Source: Candidatus Hydrogenedentota bacterium
Lineage (GTDB): Bacteria; Hydrogenedentota; Hydrogenedentia; Hydrogenedentales; SLHB01
Assembly: GCA_020848835.1 (NCBI GenBank)
Contig: JADLHJ010000027.1
Coordinates: 124,001-188,000, forward strand
Length of the DNA stretch: 64,000 bases
Reading direction: 5' to 3'
The position numbers and the translations under genes were made by a program. Under the pieces are notes generated by a model that worked only from the letters and a program-made list of their open reading frames with translations, was not told the DNA's origin and searched no databases. Every line of letters begins with the position of its first letter. Position 1 is the stretch's first letter. Shown one piece after another: positions 18,521-27,738 of the stretch.

Positions 18521-20060
18521 GCATGGTCGCGGAGACTGCGTCCTCATCTCCCGATCCCCCGATAAAACGTGACCCGTTTTCGTCGAGAAACACGCCATCC
18601 GTATACGCTCCGCCGAGGAAGTGATAGACGAATTGCATTGAAAATGCCAGGTCTTCGGAATACGCGTAGGTTGGCGCGAGCATAATTTCGATACCCAGAT
18701 TGTCATCCCCCTGTTTTGTCCAGAACGGTAGCGCGTGCGCGGTAGGGATGCGGAAGTCGCCGAGCCGAATATGATGCGGTACATCCAAGGCTTCGACGAC
18801 GCGATAGTTCATGGCATCGAGGCTGACGGACAGTTTCTCGGTAATGGTGAATTCGATTCCTGCGCGGAGCAGCCAGAAATTACTTAGCGCGGAATAGTCG
18901 AGGAAGTGCGTCGGTCGATACGAGGAGAACAAGCGATTGAACGATACGCTTGCTTGCGGGCGTGAGAAGGGATTCAGAAAGTCCGCGAATGACAAATCGC
19001 GGCGATCGTCGCTGCCGAAGTATGCGCCCGTGACGAATACGCGCGGCGTTAAATTGACGTCGAAGGTGTAGCCAAACTCGAACAAACTGCCGAAGCTACC
19101 GAAGCGCGCGTTGTTGTCGCCGTACAACTGGCCGGGCAATCGGAACTGCGCGCCGAGCGCGTCGGCCTCGCCCCATTGGTACGCGGCTTCCGCGTAGTAA
19201 TCGAATTGATTCCATGCGCCATACAGCGCGAGGCCAGCGGTGTGTAGCGTGGTTGAATCGTAATTATCCAAGTCCGCAACGTCTTCAAGCCATTCGATCG
19301 GCGCGGCGAAGTTTGTGTCGCGGATGCTGCGCGCATCGCGCAGGAACATGTAGTACGCGTCGATTGCCAACGCCTCGCTGGCGTTCCATGTTGCGTATGC
19401 GCCGTAAAAATCCACATCGCCGTCCTGTTCGTTCACCCCGTTCTCGCCGAGTTTCGCGGCCCACAAGTCAGCGGTCAATGGCCCATCGCCGATCGTGAAG
19501 CGCAACGCATCGAACGATACTTCAATGAATGGATCGGGATCGGAGTTTGTGCCCACGAGCCATTCATGGCCAAGCGCCAAGGTTTGCCTGCCCACGCGCA
19601 GGCGCGCGGGTAAACCGAACAGATCTTCCACCTCAACATAAGCTTGAAAGATGCTTGGGTCGCCGTCCGATACTGCCCCGCGATCACCTCCATCTCTATA
19701 GTCAGAGCGAAAATCATCGCCCCAGTTCCAGACGCTGTCGAGTTCGATGAATGCGGCGACATTGTCCGTAAAGTCTGCGCGCAAGTTTAGTTTTGTGCGC
19801 TGCTCGACAAAGCCCGTGTTGGGCCCGTGCCCGTCGTTGTCCACATAGGTGATTGTGCCGGTCGGGCCGATGGCCCTGCGGGGCATGAGGAAGTCCGGCC
19901 AGATCAAGCGATCGCGGTCCGCGAAGAATTCCGAGTAGTAGGCCCCATAGATTTCGATGGAACCGCCGACATCGACATTTTGCAGTTCCGCCTCGGAGCA
20001 GCACGCGAACAACGCGCAGATGCAGTAGCGGCGTGGTGCATGGGCGATACTTTTTTTCAC
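18501..20060 (-). CDS. Alginate-export-family outer-membrane porin
   Basis: 519 residues. GTG start at 20060 with AAGGA ten bases upstream; a longer reading frame from 20135 would be encoded by a palindromic repeat and is not credible. A signal-like segment (KKSIAHAPRRYCICALFACC) precedes a beta-barrel rich in alternating aromatic and polar residues. The motifs VGRQTLALGHEWLVG and LDNYDSTTLHTAGLALYG resemble the alginate_exp (AlgE-like) family, and the chain ends in Phe, as outer-membrane proteins often do. The family exports or imports anionic polysaccharides or other solutes. The neighbouring SGNH hydrolase and deacetylase on the other strand fit a polysaccharide theme. Confidence 0.8.
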   Translation of the reverse strand: MKKSIAHAPRRYCICALFACCSEAELQNVDVGGSIEIYGAYYSEFFADRDRLIWPDFLMPRRAIGPTGTITYVDNDGHGPNTGFVEQRTKLNLRADFTDNVAAFIELDSVWNWGDDFRSDYRDGGDRGAVSDGDPSIFQAYVEVEDLFGLPARLRVGRQTLALGHEWLVGTNSDPDPFIEVSFDALRFTIGDGPLTADLWAAKLGENGVNEQDGDVDFYGAYATWNASEALAIDAYYMFLRDARSIRDTNFAAPIEWLEDVADLDNYDSTTLHTAGLALYGAWNQFDYYAEAAYQWGEADALGAQFRLPGQLYGDNNARFGSFGSLFEFGYTFDVNLTPRVFVTGAYFGSDDRRDLSFADFLNPFSRPQASVSFNRLFSSYRPTHFLDYSALSNFWLLRAGIEFTITEKLSVSLDAMNYRVVEALDVPHHIRLGDFRIPTAHALPFWTKQGDDNLGIEIMLAPTYAYSEDLAFSMQFVYHFLGGAYTDGVFLDENGSRFIGGSGDEDAVSATMLMSLAF

Positions 20061-20081
20061 TGGTGTGCAATCCTTGTGGGT

Positions 20082-20124
20082 TGTAGCCGTGGCTACAATT
20101 CGCCAGAGTGTAGCCACGGCTACA
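20082..20124. repeat. Paired palindromes upstream of the porin gene
   Basis: TGTAGCCGTGGCTACA (20082-20097) and its exact reverse complement TGTAGCCACGGCTACA (20109-20124) are 11 bases apart. Each is itself a palindrome with seven-base arms. In the porin transcript they would sit in the 5' leader as one long or two short hairpins. Confidence 0.85.
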
Positions 20125-20603
20125 GTCCTTGTCAACTGGGGCCGACGGGTGGTCGCACGCCTGTGGGTTGCAAGGTTGTGTTCCTATTGGATGGCGTTCA
20201 CGAGAGGGGTCTCCGTTGGTTGTGCTGTGAAGAGGTCTCACTATCCAAGCCCAGCGCGTTGCACTCCGCGCCGTGTTGGGCGGTAGCCGCGATTGGGAAA
20301 CAAGGGTAAATTGGTTGACGGAACTTCGGTGCGAAGGTAGATACGCTATGCGAATTAAGCCGTCAATACTTGACCGTTGTGCCTGCAGTGCCATTTGGTA
20401 GTTGAATTCGCACGCGAAACGACCCCTGTTTGGCGTACAGACACCCGTGAATCGGCGAAAAATGGAGGAGCTGGGCAAAGCGGGGCAACCGATCACGTTT
20501 GAGAGCACTAGAGTGAGGACGAGAGTTGCTCCGTTGAAACCCGCTACTCAACCTGAATGTGCTGGCCCTTCAGGCCTTGAGAAACAGGGGGTGTTCCGTG
20601 ATC

Positions 20604-20650
20604 CTAGGCCTCACAGCCCAGGCTAGGAACGGTGTCGCGCCTATGGCGCC
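20604..20650. repeat. Hairpin-rich patch
   Basis: CCTAGGCCT pairs with AGGCTAGG (one base missing), giving a hairpin at about 20604-20627. It is followed by GCGCCTATGGCGC (about 20638-20650), a second small hairpin. It resembles repeat units common between genes in planctomycete-like genomes; no second copy is in this window. Confidence 0.4.
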
Positions 20651-20820
20651 GAATACTTGCTCTGCGTATCTGGCCACCCACCATGACGATGACGGAGCAG
20701 ATGAGAACATGCCCTCCGTATCCGGCCGATCACCAAGATTTCAATAGAGCGTATGAGAATTAGACCGGGGCGGGGTGAGTGCGAAAACTGCCGGACACCA
20801 ATGATGATGGTTGTCGGGGA

Positions 20821-21240
20821 TTATTTCAGGCTACCGGTTTGGACTACTTTTCGGAAGCGCGCCATTGTGGCGTCGCTGACGTGGTGCTCGATGCCTTCGG
20901 CGTCTTCCGCTGCGACGCGGTCTGGGACGCCGATAGCTCGGAGGAACTGGTAGACCGTTTCGTGGCGCTCTTTGCTGCGGCGGGCGAGCGCGCGCCCCTT
21001 GGCGGTGAGGAGGATCGGCGATTGCGCCTTGAGTTGGACCAAGCCTTCTTTGTGCAGCCGGTTCAGGATCTTGATCACGGTGACGTGGGTTACACCGAAA
21101 TGTTCGGTCAGGTGGACGATCCGGCACACGCCGCGCTCCACCAAGATTGTGGCGATGGCTTCAACGTAGTCTTCGGCTGTCTCCGCGGCGTGATCATTTC
21201 GGGTTCTTCGGTGGACTTTTGCTGTATTCGAGCGTTGCAT
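20821..21240 (-). CDS. mntR: Manganese-responsive regulator MntR
   Basis: 139 residues of the DtxR/MntR family. Residues 20-80 are a winged helix (AETAEDYVEAIATILVERG, then FGVTHVTVIKILNRLHKEGLV as recognition helix). The dimer/metal domain follows with RSKERHETVYQFLRAIGV and DAEGIEHHVSDATMARF, whose Glu and His residues are the usual Mn ligands. There is no C-terminal SH3-like domain, as in the E. coli-type MntR. It represses manganese uptake genes when Mn is bound. I chose the ATG at 21240; an ATG at 21279 is possible. No manganese transporter gene is in the window. It is divergent from the kinase pair. Confidence 0.9.
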   Translation of the reverse strand: MQRSNTAKVHRRTRNDHAAETAEDYVEAIATILVERGVCRIVHLTEHFGVTHVTVIKILNRLHKEGLVQLKAQSPILLTAKGRALARRSKERHETVYQFLRAIGVPDRVAAEDAEGIEHHVSDATMARFRKVVQTGSLK

Positions 21241-21270
21241 GGGGTTCAATAATACTCCCTTCCGGGCGCC

Positions 21271-21309
21271 CTTAAACATTATTAACCCGCTATATTCCAA
21301 GTGTTTAAG
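21271..21309. repeat. Inverted repeat in the mntR-kinase intergenic region
   Basis: CTTAAACA (21271-21278) and TGTTTAAG (21302-21309) are exact reverse complements, 23 bases apart, in the 208-base AT-rich gap between mntR and the kinase genes. It could be a pair of half-operators, but the spacing is wider than a usual MntR dimer site. Confidence 0.35.
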
Positions 21310-21361
21310 AAGAGAGGCGCCATTTCAGCCAGTATTGGCATTAGGTTCACAATATAAATTA

Positions 21362-21390
21362 TTGACAATTATAGATTTTCTTGCTAAATT
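21362..21390 (+). promoter_or_regulatory. Predicted sigma70 promoter for the kinase operon
   Basis: A perfect -35 hexamer TTGACA (21362-21367) and TAAATT (21385-21390) are 17 bases apart. The start of transcription would be near 21397, about 50 bases before the kinase ATG at 21449. Confidence 0.55.
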
Positions 21391-21448
21391 TTCCATGACG
21401 CCATATATTGTATATCTTGAAACCATAAAAACAAAGCTGTCACTAAAT

Positions 21449-23722
21449 ATGGTATCTCAAAACTCAGGCCATGCCTCTTTGATCGGGTCTGCCTTCGGCG
21501 GATACGAAGTCCAGGCCCTGATCGGCCGTGGCGCCATGGGTACCGTATATCTGGCTCGCGACGTTGCCCTCGGGCGTCCAGTCGCGCTCAAGGTACTGCT
21601 GGGAAGTCTGGCCCGCAACCCGGGTATGGTGCGCGGGTTTTACCGCGAGGCCCAAGCTGCCGCGCCACTCCGGCACCCCAATATCGTCCGAGTGTACACG
21701 GCTGGCATCGAAAGCGGCACGCCATACATAGCAATGGAATACGTACCCGGGGAACCGTTGGATCGCTTCCTTCGCCGCAAGGGCCAAGTTTCGTGGCAGG
21801 CGGCGTTGTACGTGGGCGCGCAAGTTGCGGAGGCGCTCCATTGCGCACACGACGCGGGAATCATCCACCGCGACGTTAAACCGGCAAACATATTATTGGA
21901 TCGGCAGGGTCGCGTGCGCCTGACTGATTTTGGAATTGCGCGGGTGTGCACCGTGGAGAATTCGGGCGCGGAACCGAAGGTGATAGGTACACCGCAGTAC
22001 ATGAGCCCCGAGCAATGCGCGGGCGATGAAGTGACCCACAGCACCGACCTGTATTCGCTCGGCGTGACGCTGTATCAGATGATCTCCGGCAGGATGCCGT
22101 TCAAAGCGGATTCCGCGCAGGAGCTGATGCGGCGAATCGCTTCGGACGAAGCGCCCCGCCTGAACCGCGTCGTGCCCGATGTACCCGACGATGTAGCGCG
22201 ACTTGTGGCGCACCTGCTGCAAAAGAATTCCGCGCAGCGCCCGGCAAGTGCGCGCGACGTGATCCAGATGATCGCGCGCCTGCAGTCGGAGGACGGTGGG
22301 CGTTCTGCGATTCCACAAGCGCTGGCAGCATACGTTCGCGAACAGGCGCAGGATTCACCCTTACGCGTGCTCACGCCACCACCTTCAAGGGACAAAGCAA
22401 AGACGGCGGCGCCTGAAGCCAAGACGGTGATACAGAAGCCACGCCCGACGCGCTGGTTGCTTGGCGCGTCGCTGGCGACCGTTCTGGCGATATTTGGCAT
22501 CGCGGTGAAATACGTCCTCACACTGGGCGAATCGCGAAATGCGGCACCCGCGCCCGTACTCGAAGCGGCGACATTCACAAAACAATCCGACGGCGCGGTT
22601 GTCGCGTCGGTGAACGCAGACGCCTATCACCCCGTGCGTATCGGCTGGTCCGGGCGGGAGCGCGCATTGCTGGTGGAGGCGTCCGCAGATCCAGCGTCGA
22701 TACTTCGTGGCGCCGCAGGCGTACTCGCCGTGGAACCCGAGCGCGCGCGCATCGTCAGTGTGGTAACGCCCGCGGGCGCGTTGTTGAGCGAAGGTTTCGC
22801 GAGCGCGCAGGCCGCGCCGATGGCGCTGACGAGCGGGATGCGCAACGCCACCACCGTTCCCGCGGTGTTGCTTGGACAGCGAAACGCCTCGGGTGAGAAG
22901 TCCACGAGCGGTCTAGTCTATTTGCAGCGGTGGAACGAAAGCGCGCCGTCGCTCAATCCGGCCGCCGTCTATGAAACGGCGGCGACACCCGATGTGTACG
23001 ATTCAAACAACCGTTGCGCACACGCCGTGTTGCGGCCCGATGGCGGCGCGATTTGCCTGCTTACCGAAAGAGAAGATGGGACGAGCGTGCTTAGCGAACG
23101 AAAAGTGTATGCGTCGTCCACCGAAAAAGAACTCAAGACCAATGGCGGGCGAATACTCGCAGAATCGCTGCAATACACACCCTCCGGGGATCGGGTGGTC
23201 TACATTCGCGTAGCGGACCACGGAAAACAGGAATTGTGGTCTGCGCCAACCAACGGCAGCGCGAGTACGCTCCTGGCGATTGGATTTTTCGACGGAGAAG
23301 CAGCGATTAGTCCACAAGGGGATCGCATCGCCGCGGCATGGAGCGCTGCGGCGGGTGCTGCGCCGGAACTGCACATCATTTCATCGACAGACGGAAAGAC
23401 ATTGCAGCGACTCGGCGACGCGACGGTTGGCCATGACGCCTGGTTGAATTCGGGCGAAGCGATCGTCATCGCCAAACAGACCGAGCAGGGCGTTCGCCAA
23501 TTGTGCTTGAAAGACTCGAGCACGCAACACGAAGGCGAATTGCTCACGTCGCTGGAATCGGGCGTAGGCAAGATGACGGCTGTATCGGCGGACGGCGCCT
23601 GGGCCGCGGGCGTTGTGGAAGGCGGTGACGGGGTGCACGTCGTGTTCGTGCCACTTGCACAGCGCGAAAATGCGCGCGTAGCCGCGAATGAATCAACCAT
23701 GACCGGGCGGGGGAACGCATGA
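21449..23722 (+). CDS. Membrane Ser/Thr protein kinase with C-terminal sensor
   Basis: 757 residues. Kinase domain at 18-280: glycine loop IGRGAMGTVY, Lys48, catalytic HRDVKPAN with Asp142, DFG at 160-162 and SPE at 186-188. A Pro/Lys-rich linker and one membrane helix (about 336-357) follow, then about 400 residues of predicted beta structure with PD40-like repeats (YTPSGDRVVYIR, ISPQGDRIAAAW, VSADGAWAAG). The topology is cytoplasmic kinase and periplasmic propeller. This is the PknB/Hanks type. I chose the ATG at 21449; the longer frame from 21239 has a nonhomologous AT-rich leader. It overlaps the next kinase gene by four bases. Confidence 0.88.
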   Translation: MVSQNSGHASLIGSAFGGYEVQALIGRGAMGTVYLARDVALGRPVALKVLLGSLARNPGMVRGFYREAQAAAPLRHPNIVRVYTAGIESGTPYIAMEYVPGEPLDRFLRRKGQVSWQAALYVGAQVAEALHCAHDAGIIHRDVKPANILLDRQGRVRLTDFGIARVCTVENSGAEPKVIGTPQYMSPEQCAGDEVTHSTDLYSLGVTLYQMISGRMPFKADSAQELMRRIASDEAPRLNRVVPDVPDDVARLVAHLLQKNSAQRPASARDVIQMIARLQSEDGGRSAIPQALAAYVREQAQDSPLRVLTPPPSRDKAKTAAPEAKTVIQKPRPTRWLLGASLATVLAIFGIAVKYVLTLGESRNAAPAPVLEAATFTKQSDGAVVASVNADAYHPVRIGWSGRERALLVEASADPASILRGAAGVLAVEPERARIVSVVTPAGALLSEGFASAQAAPMALTSGMRNATTVPAVLLGQRNASGEKSTSGLVYLQRWNESAPSLNPAAVYETAATPDVYDSNNRCAHAVLRPDGGAICLLTEREDGTSVLSERKVYASSTEKELKTNGGRILAESLQYTPSGDRVVYIRVADHGKQELWSAPTNGSASTLLAIGFFDGEAAISPQGDRIAAAWSAAAGAAPELHIISSTDGKTLQRLGDATVGHDAWLNSGEAIVIAKQTEQGVRQLCLKDSSTQHEGELLTSLESGVGKMTAVSADGAWAAGVVEGGDGVHVVFVPLAQRENARVAANESTMTGRGNA

Positions 23723-25800
23723 TGCGAAATGCAGGCGGCGCTTTACCGGCACGGCACATACTCGGGAATTATGAGTTGTTCGAAGAGGTTGGCCGCGGGG
23801 GCATGGGGATAGTCTATCGCGCGCTAGACCTGTCGCTGGATCGGATTGTGGCCATCAAGATTTTGCGCGACGATCTGCGCGCGCACCAATCGATCGTCAC
23901 ACGGTTCAGCCGCGAAGCGCAGGCAGCAGCACGGCTCGATCATCCGAATATCGTCCAGATTTTTTCTGTCGGCGCGGCGGACCGGACGCCGTATATCGCG
24001 ATGGAGTTTGTGGACGCGCTTCCGTTGAGCGCTGTGATGCAGCGCGAACACCGGCTCGAGTGGGGGCCGGCGCTTAAAATCGCGCAGCAGATCGCGGCGG
24101 CGCTTGGATGCGCGCACGACTCACACGTAATTCACCGCGATGTGAAACCTCCGAACATTTTGCTGGATGATCACCAGCGCGCGTACGTGACCGACTTCGG
24201 TATTGCAAAGATTCTCACCGTGGACGACAACCTCACGGTAGATGGCACGCGGCTGGGCACACCACATTACATGGCGCCAGAGCGCTGCAAGAATGGCGAG
24301 GTGACGGCGTCCAGTGATTTGTATTCGCTGGGTGTACTCACATTTCAGATGCTCACGGGCCGCCTGCCTTATGAAGCCTCAACGCCCGTGGCCATGATGC
24401 AGCGGATCATCGCCGAGCCGCCCGCGCGCGCGCGTAAATACGTACCGGAAATACCGGAAGACGTCGATCGCCTGGTCGCGTGGTTGATGGAGATGAACCC
24501 GAAGCACCGGCCGGAATCGGGACATGCTGTGTGCGAAGCGATCGATCGCGTCTTGGCGGGACGTCCGCTCGATATTCAAGAGTCGCGTTCGGCCGCGGTG
24601 ATTGAAGAATTTCGCAAAGACCTTGCCGCGGACACCTCTGCGAACAGGACGACTGTTTCCGAAGCCGACAGGTCCGTGCGCTTTCGCCGCGGTGTAATGA
24701 TTGGTGCAGGGATCGCAATGTTGATCGTTGCGGGCAGCGCGCTCTGGCGCATGCTGCAACCCGCAGCGCCGCCCGCCATCGCTGCACGGCCGGAGGCGTG
24801 GTTTGAACCTGCGCGCGTTGCGGAGTTTGGCAATGAAGGGGACAACGTCCTTCTGGTCGAACTTCAGTTAAATGGCTATTCCATTCGCGACATGTATCCC
24901 GCGGGGGCGGATGGACAAGTCGCCGTGATGCTGGAACGCGGCGGCGGCAGCGAGAAGCATGTGCTGGCGACGGTATCGCCTTCGCGCAGAGAAGCGGGCA
25001 TTCAGTTCGTGGCGGGACCGCATTCGCGTTTCGCCATGTTGGCCTCCGCGAGCGGAGTGAGTGGTTCGCTATTTGAAGGATATGGCCTAGTGCGCGCGGA
25101 GAACCGCAGCGCGCTGGTGTCGCTGCGAGAAATGTCTGCGCCGATTCGTTTGAATAGTGCGCTTGCGGAGAGCCTGGTTGCCGCGATGCATCCAGCGGGT
25201 TCGCAATGGGTCAGCGCAGAAACCGATTCCAATGGAAAGACGTTACTCGTGGCGCATGCGTACGCGAACGGACAAACGGAGTCGCGCGCGATCACGCCTG
25301 CCGGGTCGCCGATTGTCACCGTACAGTATTCCAGGGACGGTCAATATATCGCGTACGTGCGCGAGTCAGGGAAGAACGATTATTCGCTCCGCGTAATTTC
25401 TGCGGATGGCGTAGAAAGCGAGCCGACACCGCTACGCAGCGGAAACATTTTGATTTCGGCCGGCGCATTCAATACGGACGCATCACAGGTGCTACTGTCG
25501 AGTAACGCTGCGGCGCCGCGTGTCGAAGCGATATCGGCGGCTGATGGCCGAACCTTGAGCACCTTTGATGACGCGGTCCGCGGTGCATGGGATCCGCGCC
25601 GCGACGACGTAATTGTTACCGCGAAGGATGCGAAGGGCGTGTTGCAAATGTGGCGTGAGCAACCCGCCGCGGTTCGTGAACAACTTACATTTCTCGATCA
25701 TGGCATATACGAGGAAGTCCTGGTTTCACCCGATGGTCAGTGGGCCTCTTCACATGCGCAGGCTTCCGGCAACCCAAGCGTGGTATTTGTCCGCTTGTAA
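23719..25800 (+). CDS. Second membrane Ser/Thr protein kinase with sensor
   Basis: 693 residues with the same plan as the preceding gene. Kinase domain at 18-280 with VGRGGMGIVY, Lys47, HRDVKPPN (Asp141), DFG at 159-161 and APE. The membrane helix is at about 325-346, followed by a roughly 345-residue beta-rich part with PD40-like motifs (YSRDGQYIAYVRES, FNTDASQVLLSS, VSPDGQWASS). Activation-loop lengths and linkers differ, but domain order and many positions are shared, so the pair likely arose by tandem duplication. Start and previous stop overlap as ATGA, giving coupled translation and probably equal amounts. Targets are unknown. Confidence 0.88.
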   Translation: MMRNAGGALPARHILGNYELFEEVGRGGMGIVYRALDLSLDRIVAIKILRDDLRAHQSIVTRFSREAQAAARLDHPNIVQIFSVGAADRTPYIAMEFVDALPLSAVMQREHRLEWGPALKIAQQIAAALGCAHDSHVIHRDVKPPNILLDDHQRAYVTDFGIAKILTVDDNLTVDGTRLGTPHYMAPERCKNGEVTASSDLYSLGVLTFQMLTGRLPYEASTPVAMMQRIIAEPPARARKYVPEIPEDVDRLVAWLMEMNPKHRPESGHAVCEAIDRVLAGRPLDIQESRSAAVIEEFRKDLAADTSANRTTVSEADRSVRFRRGVMIGAGIAMLIVAGSALWRMLQPAAPPAIAARPEAWFEPARVAEFGNEGDNVLLVELQLNGYSIRDMYPAGADGQVAVMLERGGGSEKHVLATVSPSRREAGIQFVAGPHSRFAMLASASGVSGSLFEGYGLVRAENRSALVSLREMSAPIRLNSALAESLVAAMHPAGSQWVSAETDSNGKTLLVAHAYANGQTESRAITPAGSPIVTVQYSRDGQYIAYVRESGKNDYSLRVISADGVESEPTPLRSGNILISAGAFNTDASQVLLSSNAAAPRVEAISAADGRTLSTFDDAVRGAWDPRRDDVIVTAKDAKGVLQMWREQPAAVREQLTFLDHGIYEEVLVSPDGQWASSHAQASGNPSVVFVRL

Positions 25801-25949
25801 AGAACGTCGTACCCGGACAGCATTCGACTGCGACTTTTCTGCACTTTCCCCAGCCAATAGCTATTGATCCCCCTGCTAGAGGGAACGGGATCATTGTGCG
25901 AACTGCCGTGATGCGCATACTCCGTAGTTGAAAAAAGAGGAGCCACGCC

Positions 25950-26471
25950 ATGGAACTCGTCGGAACAAAGTGCGTGTTGCGCCCGTGGCGCGCGGACGAT
26001 GCGGATTCGCTCGTTAAACATGCGAACAACCGAAAAATCTGGCGCAATATGTGCGAGCGGTTTCCACATCCCTACACCGCCGAAAAGGCGAAGGTATGGC
26101 TTGAGGAACCGATACATCGCGCGGAACCGCTAACTGCGTTTGCGATTGAAGTTGACGGTGAAGCCGTTGGCGGGACCGGGTTCTCCATCATGGATGATGT
26201 TCACCGGACCACTGCGCGCGCGGGGTATTGGATTGCGGAGCCGCTTTGGGGCAAGGGAATTGTGACGGAAGCGTTTTCGGTTTTGTGCGATTACCTCTTT
26301 GCGACGTACTCGGATGTTCACCGTGTTGAAGCGACCGTGTTCGAGTGGAACCCCGCGTCGTGCCGCGTGCTGGAGAAATGCGGATTTACGCAGGAGGCGC
26401 GGATGCGAAAGAACTGCATTAAAGACGGCGAGGTGATCGACGTGTTTTTGTACGCCAAGGTGCGCGAGTAG
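25950..26471 (+). CDS. GNAT acetyltransferase, RimJ/RimL type
   Basis: 173 residues. The GNAT acetyl-CoA-binding region is GYWIAEPLWGKGIVTEAFSVLCDYLF (about 96-121), followed by VEWNPASCRVLEKCGF-like sequence (FEWNPASCRVLEKCGFTQEA), typical of the RimJ/RimL branch. It would acetylate a protein N-terminus or a small amine. The ATG has GAGGAG eight bases upstream. A small GATCCC/GGGATC hairpin (25866-25892) lies between the kinase stop and this gene, so it is probably a separate transcription unit. Confidence 0.85.
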   Translation: MELVGTKCVLRPWRADDADSLVKHANNRKIWRNMCERFPHPYTAEKAKVWLEEPIHRAEPLTAFAIEVDGEAVGGTGFSIMDDVHRTTARAGYWIAEPLWGKGIVTEAFSVLCDYLFATYSDVHRVEATVFEWNPASCRVLEKCGFTQEARMRKNCIKDGEVIDVFLYAKVRE

Positions 26472-26514
26472 TTGCATTGGCGCGCGCGGGCACGCTCGTG
26501 TATCCTCCGCGCGC

Positions 26515-27726
26515 ATGGACCGCCTAACTATCGTCGTATTCGCCCTCGTTTATCTGGGCATGATCTTCGGAAAATATCCCGGCCTTGCCATGGACCGCAC
26601 GGGCATGGCGTTGCTTGGCGCGATTGTGCTGATCGTCGCCGGACGCGTTGGGGAGCAGGAAGCGTGGCGGGCGATCGATGTGCCCACCATCGTTTTGTTG
26701 CTCGGGCTGATGGTTGTTTCGTCGCAGTTGCGGTTGGGCGGGTTCTATACCTACGTCACTCGCAAGATCGCGGCTGCTGAGGTTTCGCCTCGTGCGTTGC
26801 TCGCACTTGTTATTGGCAGCATGGCTGTGCTGTCCGCGGTGCTTACCAATGATGTGATTTGTCTCGCGGTTACGCCGGTGTTGATTGAAGGCTGCGCACG
26901 CCGAAAATTGAATCCCGTGCCGTACCTTCTTGCGCTTGCGTGCGCAGCGAACATCGGTTCGGCGGCGACGCTTATTGGTAATCCGCAGAACATGCTGATT
27001 GGCCAGTCGCTGAACTTGTCGTTCGCCGGGTATCTTTTCGATGCGATCATTCCCAGCATGCTTGGGCTGGCGGTTGTCTGGGTGGTGATCGTAGTACATA
27101 CGCGCGGCAAGTGGCACATGGAAACAGCATTACCTGCGTATGAAGCGCCCGTTTTCAATCCGTGGCAGACCACAAAGGGTTTGACCGCAATTGTCGCGCT
27201 CATTGTGATATTTCTCTTTGCGCCTTGGCCGCGGGACATTGTTGCGCTGGCGGCTGCGGGCATTTTGTTGCTGAGCCGAAAGATGGAATCGCGCGCGATC
27301 ATGGGGTTGGTCGATTGGCATTTGCTGTTGCTGTTTATGGGGCTGTTTATTATTAACCATGCGTTTCAGTCGACCGGCGCGCTTGATGCAATCGCGGAAT
27401 GTTTGCGGGGAAACCGTATCGATGTATCGCAGCCCGGTTGGCTCTTTGCGGCGATTGTTGTTCTCTCGAATCTCGTATCAAACGTTCCTGCGACGATGCT
27501 GTTGCTGCCATCCGCAACGCACTCTAGCGCTGGTGCGATACTCGCGCTGGCAAGCACCTTTGCGGGCAATCTGTTCATCGTGGGTAGCATTGCGAATATT
27601 ATTGTTGTCGAACAGGCGGCGCGTTTTGGGATTCGCATCACGTGGCAGGAACACGCGCGGATCGGACTGCCAATCACGATAGTAACATTGGGAATCGCCG
27701 CGGCCTGGCTGTGGTTACTTGGATAG
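26515..27726 (+). CDS. ArsB/SLC13-type anion permease
   Basis: 403 residues with about 10-11 membrane helices. Two inverted halves are visible: NDVICLAVTP with GNPQNMLIGQSL in the first, and SNLVSNVPATMLLLP in the second. These discontinuous-helix motifs are typical of the ion-transporter superfamily (ArsB, NhaD, CitM, SLC13). The protein is an inner-membrane permease for an anion, possibly a dicarboxylate, citrate or arsenite, or a sodium/proton antiporter; the substrate cannot be read. No arsenic genes are nearby. The ATG at 26515 lacks a strong ribosome-binding site. It is followed 12 bases later by pgl. Confidence 0.8.
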   Translation: MDRLTIVVFALVYLGMIFGKYPGLAMDRTGMALLGAIVLIVAGRVGEQEAWRAIDVPTIVLLLGLMVVSSQLRLGGFYTYVTRKIAAAEVSPRALLALVIGSMAVLSAVLTNDVICLAVTPVLIEGCARRKLNPVPYLLALACAANIGSAATLIGNPQNMLIGQSLNLSFAGYLFDAIIPSMLGLAVVWVVIVVHTRGKWHMETALPAYEAPVFNPWQTTKGLTAIVALIVIFLFAPWPRDIVALAAAGILLLSRKMESRAIMGLVDWHLLLLFMGLFIINHAFQSTGALDAIAECLRGNRIDVSQPGWLFAAIVVLSNLVSNVPATMLLLPSATHSSAGAILALASTFAGNLFIVGSIANIIVVEQAARFGIRITWQEHARIGLPITIVTLGIAAAWLWLLG

Positions 27727-27738
27727 AGGTTAAAAAAT

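Larger units (their letters stand above)
20061..20820. other. 760-base region without a convincing gene
   Basis: Between the porin start and the mntR stop I see only short reading frames with no recognisable domain and no good ribosome-binding site. It holds the palindrome pair at 20082-20124 and another hairpin-rich patch at 20604-20650. Promoter signals for the porin must lie here but none stands out. Confidence 0.6.
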
